DNA of 64,000 nt from Flaccisagitta enflata (taxonomy: Eukaryota; Chaetognatha; Sagittoidea; Aphragmophora). Shown piece by piece: positions 29,143 to 45,490 of this stretch. The position numbers were made by a program, and so were the translations under genes. Position 1 is the first letter of the stretch. Every line of letters starts with the position of its first letter. The notes beneath the pieces were generated by a model. That model had not been told where the DNA came from and searched no databases. It was given only the letters and a program-made list of their open reading frames with translations. The stretch lies in assembly GCA_965153355.1 (NCBI GenBank), contig OZ231126.1, positions 18,910,001 to 18,974,000 on the forward strand, read 5' to 3'.

Positions 29143-29772
29143 GCTGTATTGCACATATAATCCAACGAACGATACGAGGTAAGAAACTTGTGAAGCCTAA
29201 TTCAATTTGAAATCGACAAGTCCTAACTTTTTTCCCTCCAAAGCCTGCAAATAATATGCGACCAAGGGTGGAAATGCGCGTGAGAAACAGGACATAACAT
29301 TCACCGTAGCGATGACGAGAGAGAGAGAGAGAGAGACTGACTAAGACACAGACGCAGACGAAAAGTCACAGACACGGACACGGCGCAACCAAGACAGAGA
29401 CAGACAGAGAGTGAGACAAGATGATGGTGAGACAGGATGATGGTGAGACATGATTTTCCAATCAACAGGAAGGTAAACAGACATACAGGACAGACGAGAC
29501 AGACGAGCCGACCGATGAAAATACTGTGAAAAAGACAGATCAAAACAGACAGACAGACAGTCCAAAGTAACGGACAGAAAAAAAAAAGATGTACAGACGA
29601 AATAGAGTAAAAGATAAACAGAACGACTCAAAAGGGACGCGGACAGAAAGGATCTGAGACCAGACCGAAGCTGAGCAAATATCCAGCTCATGACCTGGGG
29701 TCGATAGGAGGTCACGAGAATTCCATGCGACACGGCTTAGCTGTAACGAAATTCCACAACGCATTACTGTTA

Positions 29773-29866
<94 letters not shown>

Positions 29867-29894
29867 GCATTAAATCAAACGAGAGAAAAGCGAA

Positions 29895-29929
<35 letters not shown>

Positions 29930-30782
29930 CTTGGAGTTTGGGCGAAGGAAAGGAAAAGGCTTTGCCACCATATCTTTATTGTAGATCGTCTGTTGATGAA
30001 ATAGCGAGTGGGAATGGGGAAATGAGGGAATGAAGGAATGGGATGTGAAACAGAACAGAGGAAGCAAGATTTTGGGACAGATCTACACAGCTCAGACCGA
30101 GTACGAAGACAAAAGAATTTTAAGGGCATGTATTATCACAATCAGCTGGTGTGTTTACTAAACATAGTTTATCATTTAGAAGTACAGATCACACATAAAG
30201 GAGAAAGATGAAACATATAATTGGCGTGAATGTCTACTAAACACTGAATGAGAGATCGGCCTCATTAAAAGTCATTATGAATTCTTATGTAGATAACGCG
30301 CGTTTTGTTATTTCATATCGATGAAAAGGCATTCACCTCGAAAGAAAAAAAAAAGTTTCACCAAAAAAGAATATTCTTTTAATTCTTATCACAGAACAAA
30401 AGCTCATTTTTTCTTTCTTCTCCTTTTTTTTTCGTTCTTTTTTCTTTGCCAGACGAGACGAATAATTCAAATCGCGCTAATGAGTCTGCAAATGACTTTT
30501 ATCTTTACTACAGCATCGCCTCGGAAAACAGCGCAAAAAGGTGTCCAACAGATGCGACCTCATGAGAAAAGATATACAGTTGAGCTTCACTAGAGCGCAA
30601 TTCATTGGACTGAACAAAACTTTGCCTGTAAGTGAAGCTGCCTTATTGCCAATATAGAATTAAATACAAAATCACTGAAGCTCCACTGAACTTACTTATA
30701 TTCTACAAAAAAAAAACAGCACATTTTACTTTTTGTTGCTCATTGAGTGAAACCATTAAAGTCGCTTCTAGATAAACAAATA
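29143..30782. other. Stretch without a gene; interrupted (GA)n
   Basis: (GA)n at 29775-29926 is broken by GC interruptions and a unique 35-bp stretch. No gene is seen. Confidence 0.5.
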
Positions 30783-30960
30783 AGGCGGGGTTGCAATATC
30801 GTTGTAGATGGGTGGGCAGGGGCGTACGGCCCTTCTCCACACTCACAAACACACGCACAATCCCAATTTCGCGTGTTTTTAACACTTTTCAACTTGTAGG
30901 TTATGAACGGATGGACTGACGGACGGACGGACGGATGGATGGGCGGACGGATGAATGAAT
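30783..30960 (+). mobile_element. Hairpin-end element, variant 5' end, hairpin lost
   Basis: TTGCAATATCGTTGTAGATG, GGGTGGGCAGGGGC and a GGAC-type tract match the 38794 copy. The right end is gone. Confidence 0.6.
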
Positions 30961-31030
30961 GTATCACTTGCCTGATGACGGACCTACGGGCTTGGCACAC
31001 CTTCTTGGGGAGATGCAAAGAAGCATAAAA

Positions 31031-31233
31031 CAAGGCCGGATACACGGCTACCCCAGTCGCGTGCTGGTGGGCTGGGGCCATATTTGAGGTTAGAGGAGCA
31101 TATGGGCAGGAGCGGTATAGCCAAAAACCTCATAAACGCCGAAAAAGTAAAGTGTGACGGACCGACGGACCGACGGACGGACAGACCGACGGACGGACAA
31201 AGCGGGGTGTAGAGTCGCGTAGCACGCGACTAA
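31031..31233 (+). mobile_element. Hairpin-end element, AGTCGCGTGC type
   Basis: CAAGGCCGG...hairpin AGTCGCGT-AGC-ACGCGACT then AAAAA. The distal AGTCGCGTGC matches 10/10. GACGGACC-type tract inside. Confidence 0.93.
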
Positions 31234-31796
31234 AAAGTCAAGTTGTTCGCAAAGAGCCCGATTTCAATGGAGCCGATAAGAATGCAAGATCATTGACATT
31301 TATTTGCTTTTGCATGATTTTGAAAGTGACTCCCTTGTACAGTTATATGCAGTAACTGGAAACGTCGATTCTAAGATTTATTCTTTCAAAAAAAAAATGC
31401 GTATGGGTCGTGATCTAACCACAACTGGGTCATGGACAGGTTATTTCGTCAATTAGTTATCGTAAATCGCCGCCATTTCCAATGCACGGGGTTATTACGA
31501 GTCACGATCAGGTCACGATAGGGGCATGATTAGGTCACATCATGGATCTTATGAATTAGCGATAGATTCGCTGATAAGAGAGCCAAAGCCACAGCGTGAC
31601 TCGACAGAACGCAGTTCACTTTGACTTTCCTCAGCTCAGTAATCATTGAAAAAAAAATAAAGAGCTCATAGGCTTGTACATATAATCAGTCCATGTATAA
31701 GATAGTTTTGTTAGTTATATTTTTCAACTTTTATATCATAACAACAACAACAAGAACTACTACTTGAACAAGAACAAGAGCTACAACAAAATCCTC
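31234..31796. other. Gap without a gene
   Basis: No supported feature. Some CAACAA and related units lead into the next tract. Confidence 0.5.
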
Positions 31797-32595
<799 letters not shown>

Positions 32596-33413
32596 CGACG
32601 GCTCAATTCCATTTCTGTTCTCCTTTTTTTCAACAAGTTGCTTTTTTTTTTTTTTGGAGTTAAGAGTTTCGTTATTTACTCATGGCAGAAAAAAAGAATT
32701 ATCTTTCAAAATTTGTCATTCTCACCGTTACCTCTTTATCATATCTTGTATCATTTTGTTTTTATGAATGGACGTCGTACAAAAAAAACATTTTTGCCTT
32801 CTGATCAAACACATTAACATTGAATAAGTGGAGCGACATTAAAAACCTCTCCCAGCAAAGTGATCGACGCGTATCAATGGATTGATATGTAACCCGATAA
32901 TAACCAGTGAGATAACACATCTAAACAAGGAACTATTCTCATTTCGTAGAATCAACACGGAAAACAGAAATAATTCTCACTCCTTAATTTAGATAACAAT
33001 TTTAGTCTCTACTTCTCACGAGGATTTAAGTGTTTTTGAAAGGGAGTGTCATTTTGTAAGGAGTGGTGATAAACATCACGTGGCAAATCGTGAGCAATTT
33101 CTAAATCTTTAATATGTATATCATTGTTAACATCATTTACGCGTTACGTAATCATCGCCACGAGACCGTTGGCGTTGTGCACGAAAAAGACCGAGTAGAA
33201 ACGGCGGCCCGTCGGTCCGGTACGCGCCTGCGTTGGTCAATCATTCGATTGGTAACCATCTTACTAAAAGGTGCCCTATCCACTCGCTACCGATATCATC
33301 CACCATTTATCCTACTTTTAGTTAAATGTATATGTTCACTTGATTATTTGCCTTTATTTACTACTCAGCTAGCTGAAATGCTAAAATGCTATATCATCTA
33401 TATCAAGAGTCAA
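32596..33413. other. Gap without a gene
   Basis: AT-rich; no supported feature. Confidence 0.5.
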
Positions 33414-33626
33414 CAAGGCCAACACCTATAAGTCGCGTGCGAGACTCACAGAATAACTTAGCATGACTAGGAATGACTTAAAATGACTTTGTATACTCTA
33501 AAATGACTTAAAAACACTTAAGGGAATAAAATCAATAAAAAAAGTAAAAATGTGACGGACCGACAGACAGACCAACGGAAGGACGGACGGACATAGCGGG
33601 GTGTAGAGTCGCGTGCACGCGACTAA
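33414..33626 (+). mobile_element. Hairpin-end element, AGTCGCGTGC type, alternative interior
   Basis: CAAGGCCAACACCTATAAGT begins it; the distal motif AGTCGCGTGC matches the hairpin AGTCGCG-TGCA-CGCGACT perfectly. Its 5' end resembles the AAGTGCG-type copies while its hairpin is of the AGTCGCG type, so subfamilies exchange parts. Confidence 0.9.
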
Positions 33627-34556
33627 AAATATGCTCTCTTCCATTCTGTCGTTTCTCTTTCGCGTCGCTGAAACTCTTTCAGTTTCTTCCTTTTGTTGGC
33701 CGTTTTGTTTTTGCGTACAATTAGCAACAATTATTTGCATTTGTCTATTATTCTTTCTTTCATTATTGGTCTTCCTTTTGTTGTCTTTTTGGCTTCCTCG
33801 CGCGCAAACGAATTCATTGCGATTCTTTAAATCGTTATTTTTGAGGCCGCTTTTCACTTCGTGTTGTATTTATTATTTTATGTTTTCTTGGATCGTTGTG
33901 TGTGGCGGTTGTTGTAACTATTGGTAAAGATTTATTAGCTGTATAAACGTTTTCTCAGTGAGCTGCGTTACTAACGGGATAGAATCGACAGGTCTATGTA
34001 CAACGATGTTCAACAAAGATGTTAAGGCACATTTTTCATTAAAAGGAAATGGTTGATTGGGATTTATTGGACATACTAAACATTTTTAGCGTTATTAAAC
34101 TTATTGTCAAGAGTTAAGTTGAGTCCATCCGTCGGTCACCACGCTGCTTTGTCATTCCCGAAAATCACGTTGACTTAACATGTGATTTTATTCTTTCAAG
34201 TTGCCATTGGGTTTTGCTGATTTTCAAACTTTTTATCGTGAATACAAGTCGCACATGAATGCGTATTCCCATTGCAGGTTTACTGCAGTAACTGCACGTA
34301 TAATCCAGAGTTGATGTTCCAAGGAACCATTAATCTCAGATTAAGGTTTTCCTCAGTTTTCGGTTTTCGTCGCGCTCCAAAAACCAAAAGGGGAGTTTCT
34401 TGGGTCTTTCATCTTACTTCTTTTTCTCTCAATTTCACTCTTTCTTCCTCTCTCTCCCATTCTTTCTCATTCTTATTTCTTCTCCCCATCTTTATTCTTT
34501 CTTTCTTTCATTTTTAGTTTCTCTGTTTGTTCGTTTTCTGTCTTTTTTTTTCTTCT
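33627..34556. other. Gap without a gene
   Basis: No supported feature; pyrimidine-rich towards the right. Confidence 0.5.
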
Positions 34557-35831
<1,275 letters not shown>

Positions 35832-36083
35832 ACATTTTAATTGGAAGAAGGAGTGACTCGGGGATCATCGCCAAGTGAGAACGACTAAAAAGAGGCTGCC
35901 GACGAAATTTGTTTGTTTACATAAGTCGTCAATTAACATCCGGCAAACGATAATGTGAACGTTTATTTATAAGAAGATTCTATGAAACAACAAAGACACC
36001 GAAATACACGATTTGACAACGAAGATGCGTCCGCCGGACATAAAACTTTAAAAAAACATAAAATTAATATTCTTTTACTTACA
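35832..36083. other. Gap without a gene
   Basis: No supported feature. Confidence 0.5.
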
Positions 36084-36222
36084 GTTATTAGGGATGTGGT
36101 AGCGGTCGATTTTAATGCCGCTTCCACAGCTTCCGCTTCCGCTTCCGCTTCCATTTTGCAGTTCAAATACTAGTAGCTATTCCACCCACCAAATTGGAAG
36201 CGGTCAATCGCTTCCACATCCC
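36084..36222. mobile_element. Small MITE, TTAGGGATGTGG ends
   Basis: TTAGGGATGTGGTAGCGG and CGCTTCCACATCCCTAA are inverted repeats 139 bp apart, with GCTTCC repeats inside. The end sequence resembles hAT elements, but I could not establish an 8-bp duplication. Confidence 0.65.
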
Positions 36223-37019
36223 TAATTAGTTATACAACGCGACGACATCAGGCAATCACGCTCGTAAAGATTTTTCTCGCTGTTGATTTGTATCTGTTGA
36301 GCCGCTCTGTGGTAAGGTTTGAGGTGGATTTTGATAATTTTAAGTATAGTTGTGAGGGGTCCGGATGAAACACCAGTAAAAGCTCCCAAGGCTCTTGTCC
36401 TTTTTCTGGAATTTTTGTAATAAAGTAAAGTTGTCCAACTCATGCTCATGCACATGCATTCATACTCAATACTATTTTTTTTATCCCCCATGAATTCTAT
36501 CAATTTTAATTCATATGGCTTTGCCAAAGTCTTCTGAGGGCCAACCATGTTTTTGCTCCTATGCTATCCGAATACGCGAGGACCGCAATTTGTAAAAAGG
36601 CCATTGCCGTAATTGTTTCATTATTTAGCCGCTAGAAGTAAAACTTAACCTTGCCCGCGGAAAGCGATTGAAGGCGAAAATGTATCATTCAGATTATTTT
36701 TTTTTCCTACTTTAAAAGCAGTTCTTTGGCGTTCTCATCCTTTAGACGCTTAAGAGATATGGAAAAAAGATCTAATTGAAAGGAACGTGTGTTCCTTGCA
36801 AAACCTAACGACAAGGGAAACTTCAAAGGAAAATTCGAAAAGCCGATTGAAATACGGAGAGAGAGAGAGAGAGAGAGATTGAGAGTTATTGTCATAAGCT
36901 AATGGATGCGGCATCTTCATTTGTCAGCAAGGCGTTTGAGGGCTACATCGCTAAATAAAAGATTAGGTGACGTACATTCATAAGTGACTCAAAGCATTTC
37001 CCCCAAATCCCATCACGTC

Positions 37020-37082
<63 letters not shown>

Positions 37083-37720
37083 AGAATCAAAAAGAGACTT
37101 AAGGAAAAAAAGAAACAGATTAAATCAGACAAGTGGAAAAGGATTAACTACTCATCATCAGCGTTATCATCATCGTCATGGTCGAAGGCAAGGCTGTAGC
37201 CCTTATCCCTTTCCTGATTTGGTCTCGTGCACGTATGAATTCATATCTTCCAACAGGTCGTTCCTTTCAGCTTCCCCTTACGATTACATGCCTTTGTTTT
37301 GACTTCCGGGAAGTGGTTCTGTTAACTAGGGTGGCCCCCGAAAAGTCGATTATCAGTCGCCTTTGTCATCGACCTTGAAAGCTTTATCATTCAGCCTTTG
37401 TCAGTCACCACGGGAATCATCATCAACATTGACTTCCTTCTCCGGAACATCATCAACATCGATAGACCAACGTCAATAAAATAGTCCCTGACGTCGTAGT
37501 CATCATCGATATCATCATCGCTTGTAAGTGTATCGTTTTCAGCAAATACAATTGGTGGTAATTAGGTGGACATTATCGTTACCATTGCCAGTGATAAATC
37601 TTATCATTGTCATGTTGATAATCATCTATGCCGTCATCGTTCTCTTCTTTAATGATCGTCATCGATATCATCATCGCTAAACGCAAATTATCTTAGCTAT
37701 TTGCCATTCTGCCATCGTTT
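36223..37720. other. Gap without a gene
   Basis: (GA)n at 36857-36878 and 37024-37078, and scattered CATCATCG units at 37400-37680. No gene is seen. Confidence 0.5.
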
Positions 37721-37926
37721 TTAGTCGCGTGCACGCGACACTACAACCCGCTCTGTCCGTCTGTCGGTCCATGGGTCGGTCGGTCCGTCTGTCCATAACA
37801 CTTTGCTTTTTCGGCGTTTACTGGTGGTTTCGGGGTTACTGCTCCTGCCCTACTGCTTGGTTGATTTATTTCATCACTGCCCCTGCCCACCCGCACGCGA
37901 CCAGGGTAGCCGTGTATCCGGCCTTG
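37721..37926 (-). mobile_element. Hairpin-end element, AGTCGCGTGC type
   Basis: Minus direction: CAAGGCCGG...hairpin TGTCGCG-TGCA-CGCGACT then AAAAA. Distal GGTCGCGTGC matches 9/10. Confidence 0.92.
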
Positions 37927-38499
37927 TTCCTCAGTAAAAGCAATCAATGAAATTTTCATCTACATTATTGTGAATGATGGACCAAAAATGAGCCGCCTAT
38001 AACAAATACAGATATACAGATAATAATACAAATAATACAAGTAATACAAATAAAATACAGATAACAAATACATTGCACGTGACACTGGTATTTTACAGCG
38101 ATAACATATCATGTAGTCTTTTTTACATGCCATCGGCGAATTTTTGACCCGGGTATTCTTTTTTTTTTTATCATTTTTTTCTTGTTATTTTGTTCTCCCC
38201 TAAAAAATCAGTAATAGGCGCAGATGTCGTTAATTTATTAATTAGATCCGTCCTAAGATTTATGACTAAAAATTCACTAAGTACTTATTAAGGGGGACGA
38301 ATGTATCTGTCTTTCCTGGGCTTTTTAGGGGTCCGTGGTTGAGCTCGAATCGAGAGAGACAGAGAAAAGTATATATTGAAAAAAAACTTTTTCTCTCAAG
38401 TCGTGTTCGTATATATATTCAGGCATGTTGACTTTAGGACAAAAGTGTGATATGTCAACCCTGCGCAGGCTTTGGACGGAACGCAGGAATGCCCAGGAA

Positions 38500-38645
38500 G
38501 AAAAAAGAAGAAGAAGAAGAAGAAGAAGAAGAAGAAGAAGAAGAAGAAGAAGAAAGAAGAAGAAAAAGAAAAAGAAAAAGAAGAAGAAGAAGAAGAAGAA
38601 GAAGAAGAAGAAGAAGAAGAAGAAGAAGAAGAAGAAGAAAAGAAA
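38500..38645. repeat. (GAA)n microsatellite with GAAAAA interruptions
   Basis: Purine-only tract adjoining the hairpin-end element at 38665. Confidence 0.96.
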
Positions 38646-38664
38646 AAGAAATAGAAAAAAAAAA

Positions 38665-38783
38665 CAAGGCCAAGTAGGCCAATAAGGTGCGACGTGTGGA
38701 TTGTCGCACGAATGCGTTACCCCACAGACCGACCGACCGGCCGACGGACACAGCCAGTTATAGAGGTGCTTTGTCGCACCTAA
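38665..38783 (+). mobile_element. Hairpin-end element, AGGTGCGAC type
   Basis: CAAGGCCAAGTAGG...hairpin AGGTGC-TTTGTC-GCACCT then AAAAA. The distal AGGTGCGAC matches 9/9 with GTCGCACCT in the hairpin. A second, different copy starts 10 bp downstream. Confidence 0.92.
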
Positions 38784-38793
38784 AAAGAACAAA

Positions 38794-39009
38794 TGACGCA
38801 GGGTCACAATATCGTTGCGGACGGGTGGGCAGGGGCATCCAACCCTAATTCATACCCAAAGTCCCCCACTCACATGCACAAAATGCATCTTAAACACTTG
38901 TTTCCTCACTTTTTGACTCATATCCACGGATGGACCGACGGACCGACGGACCGACGGACCGACCGACGGACGGACAAAGCCTCTTACAGAGTTGCGTGTC
39001 CACAACTAA
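38794..39009 (+). mobile_element. Hairpin-end element, variant 5' end, AGTTGTGGAC type
   Basis: TGACGCAGGGTCACAATATC begins it; the distal CGTTGCGGAC matches the hairpin (AGTTGCG-TGTC-CACAACT, one G-T wobble) at 8 of 10. (GGACCGAC)-type tract inside. Confidence 0.88.
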
Positions 39010-39042
39010 AAAGAAAAAGAAAGAGAAAGAGAAAAAGAAAAG

Positions 39043-39264
39043 GAAGAAGAAGAAGAAGAAGAAGAAGAAGAAGAAGAAGAAGAAGAAGAAGAAGAAGAAG
39101 AAGAAGAAGAAGAAGCAGAAAACGAATATTTGAGAAGTTCATCTCGTGTCATCAATATTATTATCATTATCGCACAGAGGAAAGAAACAACAAATAATCT
39201 AAGTTAAAACTTTTTAAAAACATTTAATTAGTTGGGTCGATAATAATGTCGTTGATTCTCTTTT

Positions 39265-39346
<82 letters not shown>

Positions 39347-39365
39347 TCTCTCTCTCTCTCTCTCT
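39043..39365. repeat. (GAA)n and (CT)n tracts
   Basis: GAA units at 39043-39118 and CT at 39267-39365 (with a T run inside), separated by unique DNA. Confidence 0.95.
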
Positions 39366-40627
39366 TTCTCTTTCCTTCTTTCCTTCGTTCCTTCTTTCCC
39401 AATTTCCTGACACAAAGAATGAGACAAACGAGAAAATGAGAAGCAGTCTTATTACTTTTTTTAAGTCTACCACCATTTGTCGTTCTTGTCTATCTGGTTT
39501 GTCTAAGAGGAAGAAAAAATTGGTTGCATTTTTCTGAAAAGCTATTTTTTGGGTTCATTTCCGTTTGTTTTTCTTCAATCATTCTCTGCCTTCTCATATT
39601 TCCCTTTAATTCAATTATCACAAAACACTATTTAAAAAGAAAAAAAATGCTGAAGAGTTTTTAACACATACACCCCCCCCCCTCAAAAAAAAGGAGAATT
39701 TACTTTGAATATTTTTTGTCTCTCTTTGAAGATAATGACCTACTATTTCTCTCTATCAGTAAAACTGTCCCATGTGACAACTTTTATTCGCAACTCGAGG
39801 TACAGTAAAGTCCCACAATGAAACATAGATATCATGTTTATTACTATTTCCGGATGTAAACTTATGCCCTTTGCACATTTATCGAATTTTCAACTTGTAG
39901 TTATCTGGTCCTGCCTTATCTTCCTATGCTTTACATTTCTACTAGATATTTCTGCCCTGTTTTCTTCTCTTTATCTCTCTTTCTTTTTCTACTCGACCAT
40001 TCCTTCGCTGATCCCACTTTATCCTTTCGTCCATTCACGATGCACAGAATCATTTGGTAATCTTTTTCCCTCAAACCCTGTCGGTGTAAACCCACCGGAG
40101 AAGAGGGCCTTTTTCCACCTCCTCCCCCTCCTCTTCCTCCCTCTTCCCCCTCCTCTTCCTCCTCTTAAATGGATTAGTGGCTGCGGGGAAGGAATGCGAC
40201 CAAGTTCTTCTACCACTCCTTCCATTTTTATCCTGGAGCGACAAAAATGTTTGTTGATAAGATCTCCTCTTTATTTCTTTATCCCTCTCCTTAGCTACAT
40301 TGTTGAAAAATAAGGAACGAAAATGATTCACCGTCAATGAAGTTACATATCGATGCGTTGACTAGGCCGTAAGCAACCTTTGGATAAGTAATGTACGATT
40401 AAATTTGACGGTGACAATTTGTTTTGTCAACTGCTTTGACCTGCGTCCAACCTCTTATTTTTTTTAATTGAAAGGATTCTCCATCTCCGAAATACCCTTC
40501 ACACATTTTAAATTTCGCTTTCATGTTCCTTCTGATGCCAAACGAAAAAAATGACGAAAATATTCAAATTAGTTTGGGGACCGCATAGCTTGCATCCCTT
40601 TGATAAGGAATGTCATCTCATTTTGAG

Positions 40628-40663
<36 letters not shown>

Positions 40664-41691
40664 CCGGGGGCAAGGATGTCTCCGGTCTTGACATCCCGCT
40701 GATGATTGTATGTCGCGATTCAAAGTTATCATCAGGAAGTCTGTTTTTAAACCCGGGTGCACTTGTCATCTTCATCCTCAAAGGTTCGCCATCTCTCGAA
40801 AAATTTCAATGACTTTTGAATTATTTCGTTTTTCTTCTGTCTATCTGTCGGTCTGCTCGTCATTGCGTTGCATGTAAAATCATTCTTTTTGGTAAGATAG
40901 ACTAAAATAAAGTCTAATGTGACCGTTGTACGAACATATGTGTCACTTCAACAACGTGCGTGCACGCGTGATTGCGCGTGTTTGCGCACCTAAATCAACC
41001 ACTTTGTGTTCTCGGGGCGCATCAAACCGTAACGGTCCTTAAGAAGCGTTTCAATTATTCTTTTGTACAATCACTGCGCCAAAGAACAAGATTGTAATGG
41101 TATAGTAAGCAGCGTTTTTCTGGGGTCGGCCGAGGTATCAAACATATGTTCTCCACATGAAGAAAGGAGATCAAGCAGATTTAACAAGTCATGACGTGGT
41201 GTGTAAAAATTTGTCTTTGTGTCTTTTTTCATGAGGTTATGGAGGTAGACAAAAACATCGTCTTCTTAAATGATATCAACCCTAAATTATTTAACATATA
41301 AAAAAAATCAATGAAAAAAATAGTTTCTGTCTTTTCGACACAGAAGGAAACACTTTTTCCGCAAACCTTGAAAGTCAATGGGAATCGGTCCACTTCAAAT
41401 TCCCAAATTTTGACGGGAAAATCTAGTTAAAGGGGTTATAATTCATCATATTATATCCAATATAGCCTGAGAGGCGGATACCTCTTGCTGAGACATAGTT
41501 TTTCGTTCCCTATCGATATCGTTTCTCCTAGTCTCTCCGTCTCTTTTTCTTTCTGTCTCTTTCTCATTCTGACTTTTTCCTTTATCTGGTTGATTGATTG
41601 TCTGACGGACTGATTACCTTTCTGTTTGCCTGTCTCTCTCTATTTATCTATGTCTGTCTGTATGCCTCTGTCTTTCTCTGTCTGCCTGTCT
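39366..41691. other. Stretch without a gene
   Basis: A plus-strand frame of about 160 codons (39834-40313) is low-complexity and unlike the real exons. A short (CT)n lies at 40632-40662. I see no gene. Confidence 0.45.
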
Positions 41692-41709
41692 TTCTCTGTC
41701 TGTCTGTCG

Positions 41710-41777
<68 letters not shown>

Positions 41778-41803
41778 GTCTGTCGGGTTTCTCTCTGTGT
41801 CTG

Positions 41804-41866
<63 letters not shown>
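41692..41866. repeat. (TCTG)n then (CT)n
   Basis: About 80 bp of TCTG units followed by CT. Confidence 0.96.
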
Positions 41867-41870
<4 letters not shown>

Positions 41871-42209
41871 TTATTTTCCTTTTCCATTCATGCAGATCAC
41901 GCTTGGGTCCAAACTTATCTCATTCGGGTTCACATTCAAATTGAATTTTTATCAAATTCAATTTGAATAGGATTTTTTTTCTTTTTTCAATATTTATCCT
42001 TTCCTTTTTTTCTCGTGATCAAAAATCGTTAATTCTTTTGAGAGACACGACGGAGGAAGAAAAAGTTTCAGGTTATCGGAGATTGTACAGTGCCCTTGCC
42101 CGGCTGCACACCAATGTCCATTGAAACGAAAATCATATATGATCATATTTATACCTTTTCCATGACATATACCAGTCAGCGTGGCGAAACTGGGAAGAGG
42201 AGCAAAAAA

Positions 42210-42245
42210 CAAAGAAAAGAAAGAAAGAAATAAAGAAAGAAAGAC

Positions 42246-42308
<63 letters not shown>

Positions 42309-42317
42309 AAAAAGAAA

Positions 42318-42369
<52 letters not shown>

Positions 42370-42460
42370 AGAAAGAACGAAAGAAAAAGAAAGAAAGAAA
42401 GAAAGAAGGAAAGAAAGAAAGAAAGAAAGAAAGAGAAAGAAAGAAGGAAAAAAAGAAAGA

Positions 42461-42552
<92 letters not shown>

Positions 42553-42600
42553 ACGAAAGAACGAAAGAATATAAGCACGCGAGAAAGAAAGAAACAAAGG
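42210..42600. repeat. (GAAA)n with an internal (GCAA)n block
   Basis: About 390 bp of interrupted GAAA units, with about 9 GCAA units at 42464-42499. Confidence 0.96.
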
Positions 42601-42681
42601 AAGAAAGATGCACCTTTCTACTCGGTGTAATGACCAAGTTGAAACTGAAAGAGGTCCGTTGAACTGTGAATGTTGAAGCAG

Positions 42682-43196
42682 TTACGTGCTTCGCATAGCA
42701 AAAAATTTGATTTTCTTCTCGTCCCGCTAACCCAATATGGAGTGAAAAAAATCATGAAGATGACCGTTTTCCTTTTCTCAAAATTCCTTTATCTTCCGTT
42801 TTTGTTTTGGCCTTAAAGTTTACTCAGATTTCCCAGAATTCAGCAAAATCCTGTGTAGTCTTGTTACAAAAGGAACAATTGTTAGTTATAGAAAACCGTG
42901 ATTTTTGTAAAAATAAATCAAAATATCACAGCATAAGTTACGTAAGAGCTTGTGAAAAAGCAGGTTAACAATTCTCTAAAGAGCAGAAGTTTTTAAAAGC
43001 TAATTCAGAAAACATCTGCACATTTTTTTCTCCCACTGCAATATACAAATTAGGCTCTCAAAAACAATTTTCTAAAAAACGGAAGATGAACAATTTTTGA
43101 AAAAAGAAAAATGGCAAGGGTCCTAAAATTGCCCACTCCACGTTAGGTACAGAGGATGAAAAGAAATAAGCAACTTTTGCTATGTGAAGCACCCAA
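42682..43196 (+). mobile_element. MULE-type MITE with 9-bp target duplication
   Basis: Ends TTACGTGCTTCGCATAGC and TTGCTATGTGAAGCACCCAA are imperfect inverted repeats flanked by TTGAAGCAG on both sides (42673-42681, 43197-43205). Inner inverted motif CCCAATATGGAGTG / CCACTCCACGTTAGG. No ORF. 9-bp duplications point to Mutator-like transposase. Confidence 0.92.
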
Positions 43197-43205
43197 TTGA
43201 AGCAG

Positions 43206-44358
<1,153 letters not shown>

Positions 44359-44603
44359 ATGTGGTCATCCATGAGTCCCCTCCTCCTCTTGGTGCTGCTG
44401 GTGGTGTCGATGGCACCGGCTACGTTGACGGCGATGATGACGGTGAAACGAGCGGCCGTTAAAGGCGAAACCGTTACGCTGAGTTGCCCGCGAAAAATGG
44501 ACAAAACGGATGATCAAGTGATGCAATGGATCAAAGGCAGAGACGTCATCTTCGAAGACGACGGCATGATCATGAGCGAAAAGTGGAACAGCGACAAATT
44601 CGA
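44359..44603 (+). CDS. Ig-domain type I membrane protein, exon 1
   Basis: This is the first of three exons encoding a 459-residue single-pass receptor or adhesion protein. Residues 1-25 are a clear signal peptide (MWSSMSPLLLLVLLVVSMAP, then ATLTA). The first Ig domain then begins, with VTLSC (Cys43) and QWIKG (Trp57). The exon ends two bases into a codon at a GTAAGT donor; joining to exon 2 completes Asp82. The protein resembles nectin/CADM-like or other invertebrate Ig receptors in architecture, but I cannot assign an orthologue. The ATG has A at -3. Confidence 0.9.
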
Positions 44604-44716
44604 GTAAGTCATTAGAACCATTGTCATCGATTTTCCATGAGCTGAGTGTCCTGTGTGGGTTTGAAGCGCGAGCGTTGTATGTGTGCGCGCACACGGAAGT
44701 GGGTGAGGGGGCATAA

Positions 44717-44719
<3 letters not shown>

Positions 44720-44803
<84 letters not shown>
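44720..44803. repeat. (GT)n in intron 1 of the Ig-receptor gene
   Basis: About 42 GT units, followed by GTGC variants and a 130-bp A/G-rich stretch. Confidence 0.96.
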
Positions 44804-44807
<4 letters not shown>

Positions 44808-45070
44808 CGTGTGTGCGTGCGTGCGTGCGTACTAACGTGTGCATATTAGTGCGAGTCTCTATGTGCGCGAAAAGTCAGGAAAAAAGAAAGAGAAGAAGAA
44901 AAAAAAACAAATAGAAAAAAAGAAAGAAAAAAAGAAGAAAAAAAAAAGAAAACGAAAATAAGAGAGAAAAAAAAAGGACAAAAAAGAAAAAAGAATCAAT
45001 AAAAAAAAGATAGAAGAAAATCGTCCAAAGACCATTAACCTAAATATCCACTTTTTCTTCGCTTCAACAG

Positions 45071-45490
45071 TCTCAGCGCGGAAAACCCATCTCACTACAA
45101 TTTGACGATCAATTCGGTGACAAAGGAGGACAAAGACTCGTATTTCTGTCGTCTTTACGACATGGACACGGACGAAGTGACGAAATTTTACGAATACGAG
45201 TTGCTCGTTTTGGAGAAGCCGACGTGCGAAGACGGCAGCAACAAGCTCGTCAGGGGACAATCCTACGACTTTAACTGCAAGACGGACATCAATGACGCGC
45301 AGCTGTTATGGCGCGATGGCACCGCGGAAGGCACCGTCGGCAAGAACCTCGTCAAACCGGAAGTCGACACGACGTTGACTTATAGGACGACAAAGACGCT
45401 AATTGGCGAAGCGAAATATCAAGGCAAATCCGTCGAGTGCGAGCTGCAACACCCCGACTGGAGCGCGGACAAAGAACGTCTCGCTTGCAG
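45071..45490 (+). CDS. Ig-domain type I membrane protein, exon 2
   Basis: This exon follows a CTTCAACAG acceptor. It completes the first Ig domain with the hallmark DKDSYFC (Cys108, pairing with Cys43 across the fold). It then encodes a second Ig-like domain with Cys151, Trp162 (LLWRDG) and Cys205 (VECELQHP). It ends after two bases of the Ser222 codon at a GTATGC donor. N-glycosylation sequons such as NLT are present. The intron before it contains a long (GT)n tract and an A-rich stretch. Confidence 0.9.
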
